A DNA stretch of 64,000 nt from Takakia lepidozioides. Taxonomy: Eukaryota; Streptophyta; Takakiopsida; Takakiales; Takakiaceae. Made by a program: the position numbers and the translations under genes. Under the pieces are notes generated by a model. The model did not search any database. It was not told the DNA's origin and worked only from the letters and a program-made list of their open reading frames with translations. Shown here piece by piece: positions 63,976 to 64,000 of this stretch (the stretch's first letter is position 1; the number at the start of each line of letters is the position of its first letter). Location: assembly GCA_030704615.1 (NCBI GenBank), contig CM060732.1, forward strand, positions 622,001-686,000, read 5' to 3'.

Positions 63976-64000
63976 TGCTCTAGCATTATTGGTGTCATGG

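Overview
The window looks like nuclear DNA from a repeat-rich streptophyte green alga, most likely a charophyte of the Chara type. Evidence: spliced genes with GT-AG introns, plant-style Gypsy, Copia and CACTA elements, an initiator-methionine tRNA primer site (TGGTATCAGAGC), and a Ty3/Gypsy polyprotein that carries a cytosine-5 DNA methyltransferase (such capture is known from charophytes and dinoflagellates). The organism is inferred, not proven. I see no convincing single-copy host gene: nearly everything that can be named is transposon, often nested and decayed. A 500-base run of N lies at 723-1222.

The main theme is a large two-gene DNA transposon family, called the PM family here. One gene is a Mutator-like transposase: an N-terminal zinc-binding region with an HDGHPWC motif, a DDE core, and a C-terminal SWIM zinc finger. 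The other gene, transcribed divergently, has a ParB/sulfiredoxin-like domain (IPL...RP...DGNHRLLAWM) and, in its C-terminal part, a SAM-binding motif like that of N4/N6 DNA methylases (DLxCGTGASMWAG). Six copies or fragments are visible: PM-3 (1-3405), PM-1 (about 7250-18113), PM-5 (18351-19440), PM-4 (24985-27386), PM-2 (35639-57624) and PM-6 (58022-59473). PM-2 has a 9-bp target duplication and related termini. It also appears to carry an internal inversion that cuts both genes; undoing the inversion restores a clean divergent gene pair. Clusters of 18-22 bp palindromes, with a different sequence in each copy, sit at the ends, in the divergent promoter and in introns.

Nested in the ParB-like exon of PM-2 is DNMT-Gypsy B (37354-49120): LTR, leader ORF, gag with two zinc knuckles, protease, C5 DNA methyltransferase, RT, RNase H, integrase, PHD finger, LTR. 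A decayed relative, copy A (19460-24950), keeps only LTR, leader, gag and protease. Other elements are a Gypsy gag-protease remnant (7297-10006), a chimeric Gypsy remnant (32324-34791), a gag-like coiled-coil pseudogene (28252-31514), a Copia element (61140-64000) and a complete non-autonomous CACTA element (61629-62845, TSD AAC).

Layout: 1-3405 PM-3; 3837-5536 a head-to-head pair of an unknown gene; 5816-7190 palindrome array; 7250-18113 PM-1 with a Gypsy remnant; 18351-27386 PM-5, Gypsy A and PM-4; 27900-34791 LTR-element debris; 35639-57624 PM-2 containing Gypsy B; 58022-59473 PM-6; 59667-64000 tandem repeat, Copia and CACTA.
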